Below are positions 35,521 through 50,100 of a DNA stretch of 64,000 nt, piece by piece. The notes below the pieces were generated by a model. That model worked only from the letters and a program-made list of their open reading frames with translations. It ran no database searches and was not told the origin of the DNA. The stretch comes from Megaleporinus macrocephalus (lineage: Eukaryota; Chordata; Actinopteri; Characiformes; Anostomidae). The stretch spans positions 39,391,656 to 39,455,655 of the forward strand of contig CM038709.1 in assembly GCA_021613375.1 (NCBI GenBank). The letters run 5' to 3'. Position numbers and translations under genes: made by a program. Each line of letters starts with the position of its first letter. Within the stretch, counting starts at the first letter, position 1.

Positions 35521-35887
35521 TGTTTCACACATTTGCTCAAAACTGTATTCTGAAGAAGGCTTCTGTGATTCCATGTTGCTTTTTCAGTCAGAACAACTCC
35601 AGCAGTGCTCCAACTGGAGTATGGAACGGGTCACCCTCCAGCATGATAGGATCCAGCATTATGTAGTGAGTCCAGGTAGTTTGGCCACACCTAAGAGGTG
35701 CACAAACCCAAGCATACAGCCCTGAGCCTCAACAGAATAGACTTCACCTGAAGTTCCTGAACCCTAACAATTTAACTTCTTACAAATATCCACCTCTTCT
35801 TTCTGTTTTCTGTGATGAAACCTGGCTTTCTACTCAGAGTAGAAGCCATCATCCCAACAGATCAATTTCTCTCCACTTCCACAAGCA

Positions 35888-36272
35888 CACACCAGTAAAA
35901 CCACCTCCTTGTATCTACACTCAGCTCTACTTACCAGATAGCAGCACTTTAGAGTTCTCCACTATATCCAGATATAGCCTGTAGTTCATCTGATTCTCTG
36001 CATACTTTAATACCCTGTTCTTCAATTGTCAGGACCCCCACAGAGCAGGTACCCTTTTTCATTTTCAGAACTGCAGTAACACTGGCTTGGTGCTGGCGGC
36101 ACCTCAGCATTACTGCTGGACTGAGAATAGTCCACCAAACAAAACTATCCAGTCCTGTGAGCACTGATGAAGGACTAGAGGAGCCAAACTGTGCAGCAGC
36201 AGATAAGCTATCGTCTCTGACTTAACATCTACAAAGTGGTCCAGCACGGTAGGAGTGTCTACTAGAGTGGAA
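35888..36272 (-). repeat. dispersed repeat family 2 copy
   Basis: Inverted match: aaaaccacctccttgtatct, acactcagctctacttacca, tcaggacccccacagagcag and, further right, aggagtgtctactagagtgg. Confidence 0.6.
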
Positions 36273-36559
36273 CAGCTTGCTGGGAGCTTCATGCACTGGG
36301 ACTCCATGTCTGTTATGCTGCATGCAAACCTCAGATAGGCAAAGTGCTGGCTGGAGTACTGTAAAGCATCAGAGGAGTGGAAACAGTCTTTGCAGTCTTC
36401 ACCATCTGAGCTTGGAAGGGAAAACACTGCCTTACCAAATGCACAGTGCCACCAGTCAAGTTTGGCTGAGGAGGAATAACAGTCAGGGCACCACCACAGA
36501 TGATAGGAAGTCTAAAGTCTTTATGCTATAGAATACCGTGGCAGAACTGTGTGGTTCCA

Positions 36560-36831
36560 GATGTGAATACAAGCCTTTCCACGGTCCACAAAGAAATGGC
36601 TTAGCAAGCTGACTGATACCTGGACACAACCTCGAACACCTTTGGGATGAACTGCAACGCAAACTGCAAGCCAGCCCTCATCACCAGATATCAGTATCTG
36701 AGCTCACTAACACTCTTTGCAGCGTCTTTATATTGCAACTCCATATTCAAGTCTAGTGTTTAGGACTGAACTGTTCAGCAAGCACAAATAGATGTAACGT
36801 TTGGTGTCCACATTCTTTTGGCCATGTAGTG
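36560..36831 (+). pseudogene. Tc1-like transposase C-terminal relic with right terminus
   Basis: The + strand reads HNLEHLWDELQRKLQASPHH then QISVSELTNT, the EHLWDEL block of Tc1 transposases. It ends with tcttttggccatgtagtgta, a Tc1-type terminus with TA. The left part is lost. Confidence 0.75.
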
Positions 36832-36919
36832 TATGCGCCACACAACCGTCACCAAGTCTGGTTTTCACTAGATTCACTGCTCACTGTTTCAAAAAAGCAA
36901 GTACACATAAAAAGGGACA

Positions 36920-36925
36920 TTTATT
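36920..36925 (-). promoter_or_regulatory. epc2: candidate distal poly(A) signal of epc2
   Basis: AATAAA on the - strand just before the sequence turns into transposon relic. It would end a 3' UTR of roughly 0.97 kb. Confidence 0.4.
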
Positions 36926-37495
36926 GGTATAGACGATTGATAAATTGATAATGTATAAACGTCACCATTCACAGCAAGATGGTTGGTAGTATTGAAGACC
37001 ACAGAGCATATATTTGATACGGACCACTTTTCCTCTGCTGAACCCGCTAAGCCCAGGTGCTTTGTGGTTGGTAGTTGAACAGGACCCGGCTACTATACAC
37101 ACGAAGGTCAGCGTGGTGAACGCTTGGTACCCAATCTTTATGGAGTTACCTGCTTGATGATCTTCTGTTGGCGCTTTTTCCAGGAAATGGAAATAAATAC
37201 ATTCTCAAGCAGACCACCTGTCCCCTAATTTTGACTGTAATAAAAAAAGAGGCTTGGCAAAAAAAAACAAAAAAAACAATGAAAAAGTTAAAACACCTCC
37301 TGCTGACAGAAGATGCTACAAAGACAGCAAATTGTCATTTATCAAATAAAAAAAAAAGTAATTTGTGAAACCAAATCAAAGCGGAATTTCTTTCCTTCAT
37401 ATCCAGAAAAAAAACAAAAACAAAACAAAAACAAAAAAAACAACACACATAGTATGCTAGCTATGCCGATATCCACGTTTTCTCACAAAATCCGA

Positions 37496-37501
37496 TTTAT
37501 T
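37496..37501 (-). promoter_or_regulatory. epc2: candidate proximal poly(A) signal of epc2
   Basis: AATAAA on the - strand (TTTATT on +), about 385 bp after the stop codon. Its use is inferred from position only. Confidence 0.4.
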
Positions 37502-37881
37502 TGTACGAGATACAAAAATGTAAACATGGCAAAAATAAATAGTTAAAACGAGTAATGTAGGATCTGTACTCATGCGCATGACCCCTGCATTTACTGATGC
37601 ACTTTCTTGTTTTGTTTTTTTTTTCTTTTACGCTCCACCGGCTGTTTTCTCAAGTGCAAAAGCATGATGACAAAATATCTAGAATTCAAGTAACAAATGA
37701 CACTAATGATACAAATATACTATTTTACAAGGTAGTGATAATTCCCAATTTTACAAAATGTACACGTAATATTCACAAATTTACTCTTAACATTTTGATA
37801 TGCTGTGATGCGCTAAAGGTCCGTGTTTAGGCTCCCCATGATATCGCCAGCGTCCTTCGAGCCGGATGGAAGAAGGGAAGG

Positions 37882-37954
37882 CTATGTCACCTCCATGGCA
37901 ACAGTGGTCTCTGCTATTCCGTTAAGAGCCAACCTCTCCGGTTCATGTTTATCC
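37882..37954 (-). CDS. epc2: epc2 terminal coding exon
   Basis: The acceptor is tctttttcag. The exon encodes DKHEPERLALNGIAETTVAM then EVT and TAG at 37884-37882. This is almost identical to the HEPERLGLNGIAETTVAMEVT end of EPC2. It fixes the gene's 3' end and the EPC2 identity. Confidence 0.95.
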
Positions 37955-40900
37955 CTGAAAAAGAAAGACAGCAACTCAGTGAACCAGGTTACCGCGGTGA
38001 CTCATCAACATGTGGACGCGTTTAGAAATGAGGCTGCGTTCAAAACACACATAATACATTCCAGGAGAATTTAATGAAGAGGGAATGAAATCACTGAAGC
38101 CAAGTCTAATTCATTTCGCCCACATTATTGTAGGATGCTACAAACCACACGTGAAAATAAATGACTGGTTTTAAACGCCGCCGCTGGCTGATTCGATGTA
38201 CGTTGACTTGACGGAGCTTCATGAGATGCGGATTAAGTATGTGCTAGTCTTGAGTTTCATTCAATACAGGAGAAATGGGTTACACTTGTTGGGTCAACAC
38301 ATGATTTTCTAGTGCAGTACAAAGACTTGTACCCTATTTACTAGGAAACGAAGCTGCAAAACCAATAAAAATGTGACTGATACACAAAACAAACAGATGC
38401 TGAAATTGCTACACAAAAACCTCCTGCTTGGCACAGATCAGAAGCAAGTGATTTACTTTAAATCAGTTTTTATTAGTGGCATTAAGCCTTCGATGCACAT
38501 CCTGGGTCAAAATATATTTTATATATCTTCGCAATAAATTCATTTCATCATACAAGCTTCCATGAATTCCTCAATTGACTCATTTCCAATCGTCACAAAT
38601 CCTGATTTCTGTTTTTTTTTTTTTTATTTACATTTATAATTATTTTTATACCACTGTCCTTCTAACACAGAACATAGGTCAGAATTAACCCTATGTATTC
38701 TAGGGCTGTGTATTGGCAAGAACCTGGCGATACAATACGTATCGTGATACAGCGGTCACAATTCAATACGTCACGATATATTGCGATTTTTTCAAATCTT
38801 ACTATTAACTGTCCACTGTATGGACAGGTTTGTAGCATTGCGCTCTTGTGCTGCTTTTTAATGTTGGAGTGGAGCTTTACAACAGATTACAACACTGCCA
38901 TCTAGTGGTCAGAGGTTTAAACACAACACACAATGATTCACTGTCCGCCAGGAATCTGTGTATCGATACTGTGTTTTTGAGAATCGACACAGTATCACCA
39001 AACATAATATCCCGATATTCGATATTTTCTTACACCCCTAATGTACCCCTAATGTAACCCAGATCATCTTACTGTGAGGAGACAGAGCTGAACACTACAC
39101 CACCATACTGACCACTACTCCACCATACTAACCACTACTCCACCATACTAACCACTACACCACCGTACTAACCACTACACCACCGTACTAACCACTACAC
39201 CACCATACTAACCACTACACCACCATACTAACCACTACACCACCATACTAACCACTACACCACCATACTAACCACTACACCACCGTACTAACCACTACAC
39301 CACCATACTGACCACTACACCACCGTACTAACCACTACACCACCATACTAACCACTACACCACCATACTAACCACTACACCACCATACTAACCACTACAC
39401 CACCGTACTAACCACTACACCACCGTACTGACCACTACACCACCATACTGACCACTACACCACCGTACTGACCACTACACCACCGTACTGACCACTACAC
39501 CACCATACTAACCACTACACCACCGTACTAACCACTACACCACCATACTGACCACTACACCACCATACTAACCACTACACCACCATACTAACCACTACAT
39601 CACCATACTGACCACTACACCACCATACTGACCACTACACCACCATACTAACCACTACACCACCATACTAACCACTACACCACCATACTAACCACTACAT
39701 CACCATACTAACCACTACACCACCATACTAACCACTACACCACCTTACTAACCACTACACCACCATACTAACCACTACACCACCATACTAACCACTACAC
39801 CACCGTACTAACCACTACACCACCATACTAACCACTACACCGCCGAACTAACCACTACACCGCCGTACTAACCACTACACCACCGTACTAACCACTACAC
39901 CACCATACTAACCACTACACCACCATACTAACCACTACACCACCGTACTAACCACTACACCACCGTACTAACCACTACACCACCGTACTAACCACTACAC
40001 CACCATACTAACCACTACACCACCGTACTAACCACTACACCACCATACTAACCACTACACCACCATACTAACCACTACACCACCATACTAACCACTACAC
40101 CTCACACTAACCACTACACCACCCTTACAATTGCATGCCATAGCTCAAGTTCACATTATGTGGACTGATTTGGTATATAATGGTAATAACAGTGGTTTAA
40201 AGGAAGCTGGTTTATTCTGTGCAATCCTGTGGGCTAGCTACTGTCATGAACGACGTACGGTATTTATAACTTTACTTTGAAAGTGCACGGAACGACGCAG
40301 GTGCAGTAAGAAGCTGCTTAAAGGTAACGCGTGTAAAGAATTTAAAGGTGAGACTGAATGCTGTTGCTGCAGCCAGAGGAAACGCTGTACGGGTGTCTGC
40401 CGGCGCTCATACCTGCCGATGCTGTCGATGGCGCTGGCGGGGGTGACTTTGGGCACGCGGTCCAGGCTGCTGGCGACGGTGGCAAGCTTTAAGGCGGGGG
40501 GCGAGGGGGCACAGGGCCGGACGCTGTTGTGGTGTGTGTGGGCGGGCGACACCGCGCTCACGCTGCTCAGGGGCCCGTGGCCGTGGGGCAGCGACTGGGG
40601 CACGGCCGGAAGAGGTTTGGAGGAGACGCCCGACAGCCGGGCTGCAGAGGAGCCGGGGGAGCTAAATTTGACCTGTCTGGAGCCTCCTGGAGAAAAGCAC
40701 AACGGAAAGAAGAGGTCAAAGAGCCGTAGAGCCATATTCACAGTAAAACCACTCAAAATTAAAAAGGTGCTGAAAGAGTCCTCTGGCACAATGCCAACAA
40801 AGGAATAAATTTAATTTAATAAAAAATTTAATTTGAACTACTTTTGAAGGCAGCACCTGAGCTTGAAATACTTGAGTCAAATGCTTAAGAATGAATTCTA

Positions 40901-41053
40901 AATGTATAGTTTTACAACTACCGTAAGAAAATATTATATATATATTTATATATTAAAATATAATGTAATATTTTACGTTATAAACAAAATAACAGGAAAA
41001 CACACCACAAATTACACAATCCCTTTTTCTTCTTGTTAAACCCAGCAAACAAC

Positions 41054-41113
<60 letters not shown>

Positions 41114-44100
41114 GGAGTCTTTGGAGATAAAGTAAGGAACCTGCCCCAAACCCAGGAAATAGCCACCTGGCCAGACAGGACATATAGGTCTGGCAACTGC
41201 CTCAGTGTTTCATCTGGACCAGATCATGTTTGCACCACAGTATCCTCAAGAATGAAGCCTATACTCTGAACTGGTCTCTCTTAAACAGTTCCAACAGCAG
41301 TGATTTGTATGTTTCAGCTGATTACAACCATAAATTACGTGGCGACTAGAATCTTCCTTAAATTTCTATGTGAGAAGGCGTATAGGGGGCTTCTGGAAAA
41401 GGTGTAACTGTGTTTCAGATGGCTCAAATGATTGTCCTGCATCAGACAAAGAAAACAACGAAGGAGAAGCTGAAATGACCAACACTGGGTTCAGAACTGT
41501 CCAGCGCATGAACTGGAAGGATAGTTTACAGAAGATATGTGGAAAAAATCTTGAACGTAAGCGCATTTACACAAGACGAGAAGCCACAGGATTGGGACTA
41601 AACAGCTGTGGGGACATAAGAAAACCACTTGATAGTGAAGCTAGTCTGAAAAAACTCAATAGAACCAAGGCCATGCGGTTTGGTGAGTGCAGACTGACGA
41701 GCGCATCAAGGCAAAGTTAAGATGGGAAGCACATAAAGTGGTGAATAGCGTCCGCTGTAAAAGAGTCTGGAGACAGTGTTATGATCTGCTGGTGCTTCAG
41801 CTGGTCAGGCTGAGGCTCAGAAACATTATATGGAAATAAATATAGTCAGCTGACCACCTGAATATACTGAATGATCAGGTTTTTCTATAAACTGATTTTT
41901 TTCCTTTCCTGATGGCGTGGGCATTATATTGCCACTGTCGCCGCTGGCTTGCTCATTGTGGGTTGGACCTTGATTTTTCTGCAAAGCTGCTTTGAGACAA
42001 CATCTGTTGTAAAAGGTATTTATAAATAAGTACACCTTCCAGGACTGCTGAGATTATTAGGGATCAGACAGTGGTTTAGGAAGCATGAGGAATCATCTTC
42101 ACATGATCTGTTCACCACAAAGTCCTCAGTTTAAACCCACTGAAAGGCTTTGGGATGTGCTGGAGAAGACTTTACAGAGTGGTTCGACTCTCCCGTACAT
42201 CAATATCAGATCTTGGATGAAAATAAATGCAGGCCTGGATGAAGATGGATGGTGATCTTTTCTTACCATCCTTCTCTTTGGTTGCTCTTTTTCATAAACT
42301 GCTTTTCTGTAAAGCTGCTTTGAGACAACACTGGTTGTGAAAAGCGCTATATTAATAAATGTTGATTGATTGCCTGGCTAACAAAGTTGGACACTGTAAT
42401 ATTTTGGTGGATCAATTAGTGTTGAAACAACTGTCCTCTGTAGTGGTGTTATCTTGTATTAACTTACAGTCGACTTAGAAAATCAATAAATTAAAAAAAT
42501 ACACACAAAACTATTCGTTAAATACCATGTGTTCCTTTTTCAGACATTTTCTAAAGAGAACACAATTTTGCACACTGGCATGTTTACATGCATAGATTTC
42601 CTCCAATCCGATTAAATTAATTCCGATTATACATTAACACTGAGGTGTTTAGACGCTCACTCGACTCAACAATCTGATGAAAATCTCTGTTTACATGCAC
42701 ACTACAAGTAATCAGATCCAAAATAACATGCATACATAGAGTACAGCTTGGTGTAAACGTTACCATGACAATAAGTAGCGAGTTCAGTCAGAGTGAGAGC
42801 AGCAGAGGTATGGTTACCCGAGTTTACAGTGAGCGCGCTCGTGTTTTTAATTGCTTTAAAATGATGCAGACTCAGGAAAACATATTTCACATACTTATTA
42901 AAGAAGGGCTGAGAGTAAGACGTCACGTCCTGCAACACTGTTTTCATCCGTGTTAGCAAGGAGTCGATCTCCCGTAATCCATAATTTAGTAAAACAGGAA
43001 AGAGGGACGAATTTTACCGTTCAGCTTTTTAGCTTTGTAATACGCCGATCTGAGAAACTTCCTGTTTTTAATTTGCTCTATAGTTCATGTAAACCCACCA
43101 TCGTTAATTTGCTCATATACTGTATAAGTGCTGAACGTATTTAAACTTTCCGATTGGGAATGTAATCGGATACAGGCTTTAACACGGCTATTATTTTTCT
43201 ATTAAACAAATTATTTACAGGATTACCCACCTCGTTCAATCAGATAGAAACTGTAATCAGAATAACCTCAATCTGACTAGTCTATTCGGATTGAGGTGAA
43301 TACATGGACGTATTCTATTCTGATTGAGCTATTAGTGGGATTATTAATGGATTATCAAGATGCATGTAAACGTAGCCACTGTAACACAATTACTGTACAT
43401 TTGTTGAGTTTATTTGTTGGGTTGCTTGCTTTAAAGGATTGTACCAATAAGAGTGCTTGTGCAAGACTTAATGTTGAACTTTTCTACCACTGTAGGCAGC
43501 TTTAAAAGTGATAACATAAAATATTATTTAAACTAAAACATTCCTATAACAAGCAAATGTTTACATAAACTCCTGGCTTAGCTATTTTAGTGTATATAGG
43601 ACTATCAATGGCCAACCTGCTCAAAACAATTTCTGGATTACAGTGGATTATAGTACGGATTTGCAAAAAAGACAGTTGCATCAGTGCATCTTTATGTAAA
43701 CAAGTACTGTGCTTGCCTGAACTTGGAAGGATGCCGTTGACAGCAGTGCTGTGGGACTTGCTCTCTTTGTTGGAGGTGCTGACCACGGCAGAAGCAGCGA
43801 ACTGGGCACTGGCCGAGTCTAGCGTCTTAGACAGGGTGTCCCAGGAGGCCGTGTTCTACAAAATATATATATGCATATATATATATTATCCATGGTACAA
43901 GAGCTTAGCAGAAGCAGTCACTTTCCCAGATGCTGCAAAAGGCAGATTATTTCATCTTAGACATTTACCAACACACCACTCTGAGGCCCCCTTGTGGACA
44001 GCCACTGAAAAACGACAGTATACATTGTACAGTACAGCGTGAAACGTACAGAGGCTTGCGTGTGTGGGTGTTCGGGCAGAGTAGAGTTCTGCTGAAGGCC

Positions 44101-47100
44101 TTGTTGCTGGAACTGGGCCAGCTGCTGCTGCTGCATCTGAGCCAACTGCTGCTGGTGGGTTTGAAACTGCTCCTCTGTAATCCCACCTGGAGAGAGAGCG
44201 AGCGAAAGAGAGAGAGATTCAGAATTGAGCCTACAAGACCATTCATTTGAAGTTAGACTGGTAACTACTGTTCAAGACTTTAACTGACTGATACACATAT
44301 ATCATTTTCTGGTCTTTTATCCAGACATTTAAATAAAGTTAGTCACATAGTATTTTTTTTTTGTACAATGAAGTAAATATCTTGTATAACTGCTCATTGC
44401 TTTACTCTGGTGCAAATAAAACTTTATACAACACAGAAGAACTTCACAGGTGGTTTATCACAGTAAAGACATTTTCACATTCATTCACTTTGTTTACATT
44501 CCAAGCACTGAATTATGTCTATGCTTTGAGATAAAGAAAAAAAAATATTTTCCATGTTAAAATTGCGATATTGAGATCCACCACTAGATGGCACACAGGG
44601 GCTTCCATCAGCTGTTCTTAAATTTCCCCAAATAATGTTCACTTTGCTCCACTTTGGAGTTTTGCCTAAATTATTCACACCAAAGAAACATGCACTACAC
44701 CAGCTAAGGTCCAAATTAAACACTTGTCAAGCAGTGAAGACCAAGACAGACGGGAACTAAACACAGTCAGGAGTCCAAACGGTTTCATTGCTTCATTTTT
44801 TTAAGCTCAGACACGGAAACGTAAACAGCTGCAGTCCAATCTGACTGCCTCCCACACTTTCCTCGAAGGACAGATTGTGAAGTCACTTCCCAGTTCTGCT
44901 GAAGGCTGGAGGTTTCTTGGGAAGCAGAGGCCACGCTGGCCTCATGCTAAAACCATCCCGCACTGTAATTCTGCTGAGATAGAACACTTATGTAAGCCTG
45001 CAACGGCCTGGTGCTCAAAACTGTATCCAGCTCGGGAGAGAGACGGAACATGGAGGGAACACCACGTACTTCAGAGCTGTTTAAGTGGAGCACTGCATTC
45101 TGGGTGCTAAGCAGAGGCAAGAAGACAAAGGTTTTCATCGTTTCATCTCTAACACCTACCAAAACATCACACTTCCAAAACTCGCAGAGAACTTTCGCAG
45201 CGCAATGTTACTGCGATACTCAAGCTGGCTCTGACACACTGGCTTCATCAGCAGTCGACCAAGACTGTTAATTTATTCTATTTATGCTTTTGTTGAAGGT
45301 ACATTGGGTTAAGAAGTTCTATGAATCTTCTAAGGCGTTCAGACAAGTTTAAACATTTTTTTTAATCCATATGATTTAATTTAATCCATATATGAGTCCA
45401 CCTGGATGTTGAAGAGCAAGACCAACAGCACAGCAAGCAATGGGTTCTGTTGGGTTTGATGTGAAGCGGTTGATTATGGAGACACAGATTTCTTTACAGT
45501 GGTGGTGGTGATGACCCGTGGTCACCAACTCAAACACATATAATAGCATTTTTTTTTACTATCCAAAACCACCAGTGAACTTGTCTGAGTTTAATATGGA
45601 ACATGATGGGAAAGAAACATAGGGGTGTACAAAAATACTGAAAATACTGAATATTGGGATGCTGTGTTTAGTTTAATACTGTATTGATCAGTATCTACTT
45701 TTAAGCACCAGCTTACAATCAAAGACGTGTGGCTGACAGTGGTTGACTGTGTTGCGTTAAAACCCCAAACCACTAGACTGCAGTGTCATTAGGCTTTAAT
45801 GTGAACAAACAGCGTAAAGGCCATAGTGTTTGATGTTAGTGTAAAAAAACAATGCACCAGTAGGGCTGTGCGATACTGACAAAAAAATGACAAAAAATCT
45901 CGATATATTTTTCTGTAATTTTGTCAATAATGATAATCCACTAAAGTTCGCTGGGAAAGCTCAGTAGCTTGCTTTCTGAAGTTAGCTTCTTATTTGAATT
46001 CCTCGTTCCACCTTAAATGGTATAGAAGTTACATTCCGGCGCCTCCACCTGCTGCGTCATTTAAGGTGGAACGGTGGAATTCACATAAGAAGCTAACTTC
46101 AGTCACGTCTTTCTTCAGGTTGGCGTTTAGTAACGTCTCCTCGGCTAGTTCAGTTTTTTCGGACTTTGAACACTGTGTATTGTTTTCTCTGGCCATCTCT
46201 TCTGTTCTCCTCTCCTTATTCTCTCTCTTTCTCTATTTTGCAATTCGTGCCATCAAATCACGTATTCTTCGTGTCACCTGGCAACACCGTAAGCGCGTGC
46301 TGTATATTGTTGTATGGGTTAAACGAATCTTGGAGGCAAATAATTTGCTTTGAGAATTTTTTGTAATCGAGTTACTCGAATTCCTTGAGGAATCGTTTCA
46401 GCCCTACTATATATATATATATATCGCACCCCTATGCATCACATGCACATTTTTACTTATGCAAAGACGGTTTTCCTAAAATTAGGAGTTACAAATCACT
46501 ACATATGTCCTCACAGCATCACAACATATAAAATAGTAACCCCTGTATTATTATATGTATTGTATAGTCAGGTTCTTGCCAACTCAGTCCTACTAAAACA
46601 GCGAATGAACATCAGGCAGTGTATGCATAAACATTTCATGTATTCACTTTCTGTGAGTGAGCTTTCACCACCACTGTGAGCAATTCTGACTCACTAAACT
46701 TCTCTAGAACAGCACATTTCACACATTACCACTGAATGAATTTTGAACTTTAGTTTTACAAAAAAAAACAAAAATTTTTTTTAGTGTTGGAATTTCCCTT
46801 CCAAGTCAACATATCCTGATGCACTTTCCTCCTGTGTTGTGATTCATCTCTAAAGTGAAAGAGCATCAGTATAGGTGGGTGTAGTAGGACAGGTGGGTGT
46901 AGTAGGACAGGTGGGTGTGGTTATTATTTTTTTCATATCCACAGGCGCACAGTAATAAAAATCAAAACTCAGATGTGGGCAAAAGTTCTCATGCTGACTT
47001 TAACCAATGGGATGGCTTTGATTAAGTGAGTTTCAGGACTTTGGATGTCACAAAAAAAAAAAAACGTAAGTTGGGAAGAGCTCCAAATAAAAAAAGTCTA

Positions 47101-50100
47101 TAATTATTGGAATAGAAGTCATGCTGCCTCAACACTATATAGGCATTATCAATTGGACACCCTCTGCTTCGCTAGCCTGCACCTCCATGACAAAACTAAA
47201 GAGTCAAGCTGATAACCTACACGCAAGACAACAATACAAATAAAAGAAATTAGTAATTCTGCCAAACTATTATTTGAAAATGAGCCAAATCACAGCAAGG
47301 TAACTGCAGTCCTAACTACAGTCCTAACTACACTGCTTCTACGATTAATGAACAGGAACTCAATTTGCCGGAACGTTGTACTCCACCTAAAATGGCGTTT
47401 CTGGAAGTGCCCGTCAGTCCTCCTCCTTCCCTGTCGTCGTCCAGGAGGGCGTTTTTCCCACTCTCCTCTTTCTGGTTTTGGTGGAGGGTTCGTGGCTGGA
47501 AATATTGCCACCTACAGGCCTTGATGTCGGAGAGGAGCTGAGCCAGGGAGCGCTGAGGGTTTGTTCTGAAAGAGGTGGGGCCGTGTGTGTTTGTGCGCGT
47601 GTCCGTGTGTGTGTCCGTTATTAGGGGGAGGGTGGGGCTGGGGGCAACAGATGGGCAAAACGTGCCAGGGTCCAAATGCCGGAGGGCTCGGTCCAAATCT
47701 GATGAAGTTCGGTCCAGTAGCACCCTATCACGTTAGAGAGAGAAAGGGAGAGAGAGAGAAAGAGAGTGTGAGATAGAGAGAGTGTGTGTGTGAGAGAGTG
47801 AGACAGAGAAAAAAAAAAACACTATGAGAAAAACACACAGAGCTTTTATGTTGCATAGAAGAATCAGATACTCATCTAGCTCATCTTTTAGCTACACTAA
47901 GTAAGTTTTGGGGATTTGGAGACCTCTTTGGTGGAAACGTGTAACTGCATACAACCCACAGAAGAACATGTCATATCATGGGCAGTCGTGGCCTGAAGGA
48001 TAGGGATCCGGTCTTGTGACTGGAAGGTCGCCGGTCCGATCCCCGGGATCCCCCAGGCCACGACCGAGGTGCCCTTGAGCAAGGCACCTAACCCCAACTG
48101 CTCCCCAGCCCACCGCTCCGGGCACGTGTGCTCACTGCCCCCTAGTGTGTTCACCAGTGTGTGTATATGTGGGTGTTTCACTGCACGGATGGGTTAAATG
48201 CGGAGGTCAAATTCCACTGTGTGCAAAATCACATGTGGCTAATTTGAGTGTCAAAGAAAAAAAAAGGGTTGAGCTTTCGAACGTGGTGATTGTGAGCGTG
48301 TTAAATGTTTAGCGTGGAAATGGAACTCAGTCAGAACCTGACTGAGGATGTAATCTACTATCGGCAGCAGTTAACAGGCGAGCTCCTGAAAACATCTGAT
48401 CTTTAAATGTTTATTTCAGGCCGTACAGGACGACTCGCTGCAGCCAGTAACACTGCTACTGTTCTTCAATTTTGTGGCTTCTGCAAAAAATTTAAAATGA
48501 GAGCCTCAGAAGACGCAGGAGACACAGTCGGCGAGCGCTATGTTGTTATGAACATTCATTTCTTTCATTGCTGTACTGAAGTATCCCCCTAATAGACACT
48601 AAAGGCTGTTATGACTATATGAATGCCCCCATCCTGCACTGTTTGCTGTTTTTCGTGCTCAGCCGATTCAACTAATTAGATAATTAATAGACCCGTTCTG
48701 AGTTGAAGTGAGTGTTTTGCTGCTTTCATGAGAACTGAGAGACTCTGAATTCCCTACTTCACTACTCCGAGTGCTTATGTAAACTCAACTGTTTGAAATT
48801 AGGGGAAAAAAAGACAGTTGCAGCAAGTTAGTTTTTTTAGACCTGCTGTGCGAGTACAAAAAAGCTCCTTAGCACAATATAAACTACACACCTAACGAGG
48901 AGAAGGAAGAGTGCATCGGGTCAACGTTTATGAGTCACGTGATGGAACCGCAACTCTGAATAGCTGCACTCTTGAGAAGCCTCAAGTTTCCGATTAGGGA
49001 ATAACGACTTGGAGCATGATTAAGTGGATTTTTCTTACTGTGAAACCTTTTAGTTCTGACTTGAACAAGTCAACAGCATCAGCAGTACAAACACTACAAT
49101 GTGTGTGGCAAGGTTACATACCAGCTTTACACCTACCACGTTTGTGAACTGACGATCTAGGGCTAAATGATTAATTTCCTAATTGATTAGTCTAACAATT
49201 CGTTTAGTTGATTAATCTGGTCACTTACATCACTCTAATGTGAGTGTGTTAGGAATTAAAAATTTTATTCATTTGTTATGGATTTGTAACCAATGGATGA
49301 TTTTGAAAACGCATGGCCATTCTAGACTTAATGTATTAAACGCATGTGATCGATAAATGGTTAAAGACTTAGAGTCTACGCTCTGACTCGACTTTTAGAG
49401 GCACAAACGACATGTAGCCCACACGCCTCACACACAAGAAACCGGACAGTTTGTGAACTGTATATATGTTGATGGAGAGAAGCATCTGAGAATCAGCTAC
49501 GTGTGTTTTAAAGCTCCCGCGGTATCTAGAACAGTCTTAGGTTCTACACTGGACAATTAAGAAACGGTTAGCAATGCGACTTTTCAAATGACTCTACTGA
49601 AAGAAACATGTTACACATGTTAATAGTCTTAAAATAATCTGCTAAAATAAGAAACAGGTAAACAGGTGCTGTCCTGCTGCTGTGTTGATGAAGCTCTGCG
49701 GGATGTTTGAGCTTCAAGTGCTCTTGTATAGCAGTTGTACTGTTGTGATCGTCTCCACTGTGCAGAGCAAATCGGCTTTCGTACAAATTTCGCAATCGAT
49801 TACGTCAACATGTTGCCCCAGCCCTAAAAGGGGTAACACATTTTTTAGTATATTTGCATGAGTTTTGTACAAAAAGACTCTATATTCATTTTACAACCTC
49901 CCTTTGTCTGTTACTGTTCATTTAAGACTGATACGTAAATGAGCTCTGATTGGATACCTTACATCACCTCATTTAAAAAGCACCCCAGGCTAAAAAATAT
50001 ACTTTATATCTGGAAAGAATGGGCGGAGCTAATGTACTGTGGGCCGAAGGGTAAACAGATGTGTTGCTTTCAATGACATCGCAAAAATAGAAACCTGAAA

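Larger units (their letters stand above)
36905..37881 (-). other. epc2: epc2 3' UTR (probable extent)
   Basis: Sequence following the TAG on the - strand. It is AT-rich with A/T homopolymer runs and lacks recognisable transposon sequence, unlike the Tc1 relic that ends near 36831. Two AATAAA signals on the - strand (at 37501-37496 and 36925-36920) give possible 3' ends about 0.4 and 0.97 kb from the stop. Confidence 0.5.

Noticed and set aside
40419..40808. 129-codon + strand frame
   Set aside because: Antisense shadow of a GC-rich epc2 exon.
47980..48050. tRNA gene on the + strand
   Set aside because: tRNA-like boxes only; the following sequence is SINE family B.
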